Of a DNA stretch of 13,572 nucleotides, positions 13,264-13,572 are shown one piece after another. Numbering within the stretch: position 1 is the stretch's first letter; each line of letters opens with the position of its first letter. The position numbers and the translations under genes are program-made. The stretch lies in assembly GCA_002887195.1 (NCBI GenBank), contig PJAB01001572.1:1-13572 (forward strand), in the 5' to 3' direction. The notes under the pieces were generated by a model. It saw only the letters and a program-made list of their open reading frames with translations. It had not been told where the DNA came from and did not search any database. The DNA is from Chrysochromulina parva. Lineage: Eukaryota > Haptophyta > Prymnesiales > Chrysochromulinaceae.

Positions 13264-13572
13264 CATCGGCCTCTCGGCCTCGATCGGCACCATCGGGTCG
13301 ACCGGCGTCAAGACTTTCTCAACGAACAAGAACGTTAGCGTTTTGGGTGATTTTCATTATCTCGTACGAGACGTATTTCAAGACGTATTGACCGGACGGA
13401 AACGCCCCAACCGCGAAGCAACCCCGGTCACGGGCCGCAGTGGGGCAAGTAGTAGGAAGGTCCCACACACCAACCCAACGTAACACACCATCCCAACGAA
13501 ACGCACTGCCCCCGCGCACTGCGACGGGGGCTCTCGCACTGCTCCGTGCGATTTTCGCACTGACTGCCGAGC
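13264..13572. other. Downstream non-coding region with short repeats and a hairpin
   Basis: I find no credible gene. The first part should be the glycosyltransferase 3' UTR. It contains the perfect 12-bp palindrome TCTCGTACGAGA (13360-13371) and two copies of AGACGTATT directly after it (from 13370 and 13381). The last 75 bp hold a GC-rich hairpin and four copies of CGCACTG and may belong to the next gene's regulatory region. Confidence 0.4.
13508..13531. terminator. GC-rich hairpin (GCCCCCG...CGGGGGC)
   Basis: Arms GCCCCCG (13508-13514) and CGGGGGC (13525-13531) pair exactly, and an inner CGC/GCG pair with a one-base bulge and an ACT loop extends the stem. The fold is strong on paper. In a eukaryotic nuclear genome it is not a rho-independent terminator as such; a role in RNA folding, 3' end formation or none at all is open. 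Confidence 0.3.

Overview
This window looks like nuclear DNA from a GC-rich unicellular alga. A haptophyte (Emiliania/Prymnesium type) is my best guess; pelagophytes and dinoflagellates are not excluded. The reasons are spliceosomal introns with GT-AG (one apparently GC-AG) borders, strongly GC-biased third codon positions, glycine homopolymers encoded by GGC runs, genes on both strands with short spacers, and protein families typical of eukaryotic algae. The assignment is inferred from style, since no marker gene is present.

Layout, left to right. (1) 322-1101 (+): a small membrane-anchored protein with two copies of a VPEMPKRMR-type motif, a Cys/His cluster, a UBA/TS-N-like domain and a C-terminal FKSGPHGLGYY motif. 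A coding-like stretch in another frame follows to 1297 and suggests a frameshift or a missed splice. (2) 1744-5337 (+): a five-exon CLC chloride channel of about 1045 residues, with all three pore motifs, a gating Glu and two CBS domains. The 'proton glutamate' of CLC exchangers is Val, as in animal CLC-1/CLC-2/CLC-K channels. (3) 5567 to about 9348 (-): a large protein with an acidic patch, a 140-residue Gly-rich tract and a helical C-terminal half resembling degenerate EF-hand/TPPP-like repeats. (4) 9543-11384 (-): an intronless GTPase with two N-terminal membrane segments, an AIG1/TRAFAC-like G domain, a long coiled coil and an acidic Gly/Glu tail. (5) 11536-13263 (+): a processive family-2 glycosyltransferase (DxD, TED, QRLRW) with one N-terminal and about three C-terminal membrane segments. 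Genes 4 and 5 diverge from a shared spacer of about 150 bp with an AT-rich TATA-like element. Genes 2 and 3 converge.

No operon or single pathway joins these genes. The products imply membrane and cell-surface biology: an anion channel, a membrane polysaccharide synthase, a membrane-tethered GTPase and a UBA protein with a membrane anchor. The most noteworthy points are the channel-type CLC in an alga, and its introns: introns 2 and 3 are bordered by long exact direct repeats, and intron 4 contains a duplicated acceptor unit. This is what intron birth by local tandem duplication would leave.
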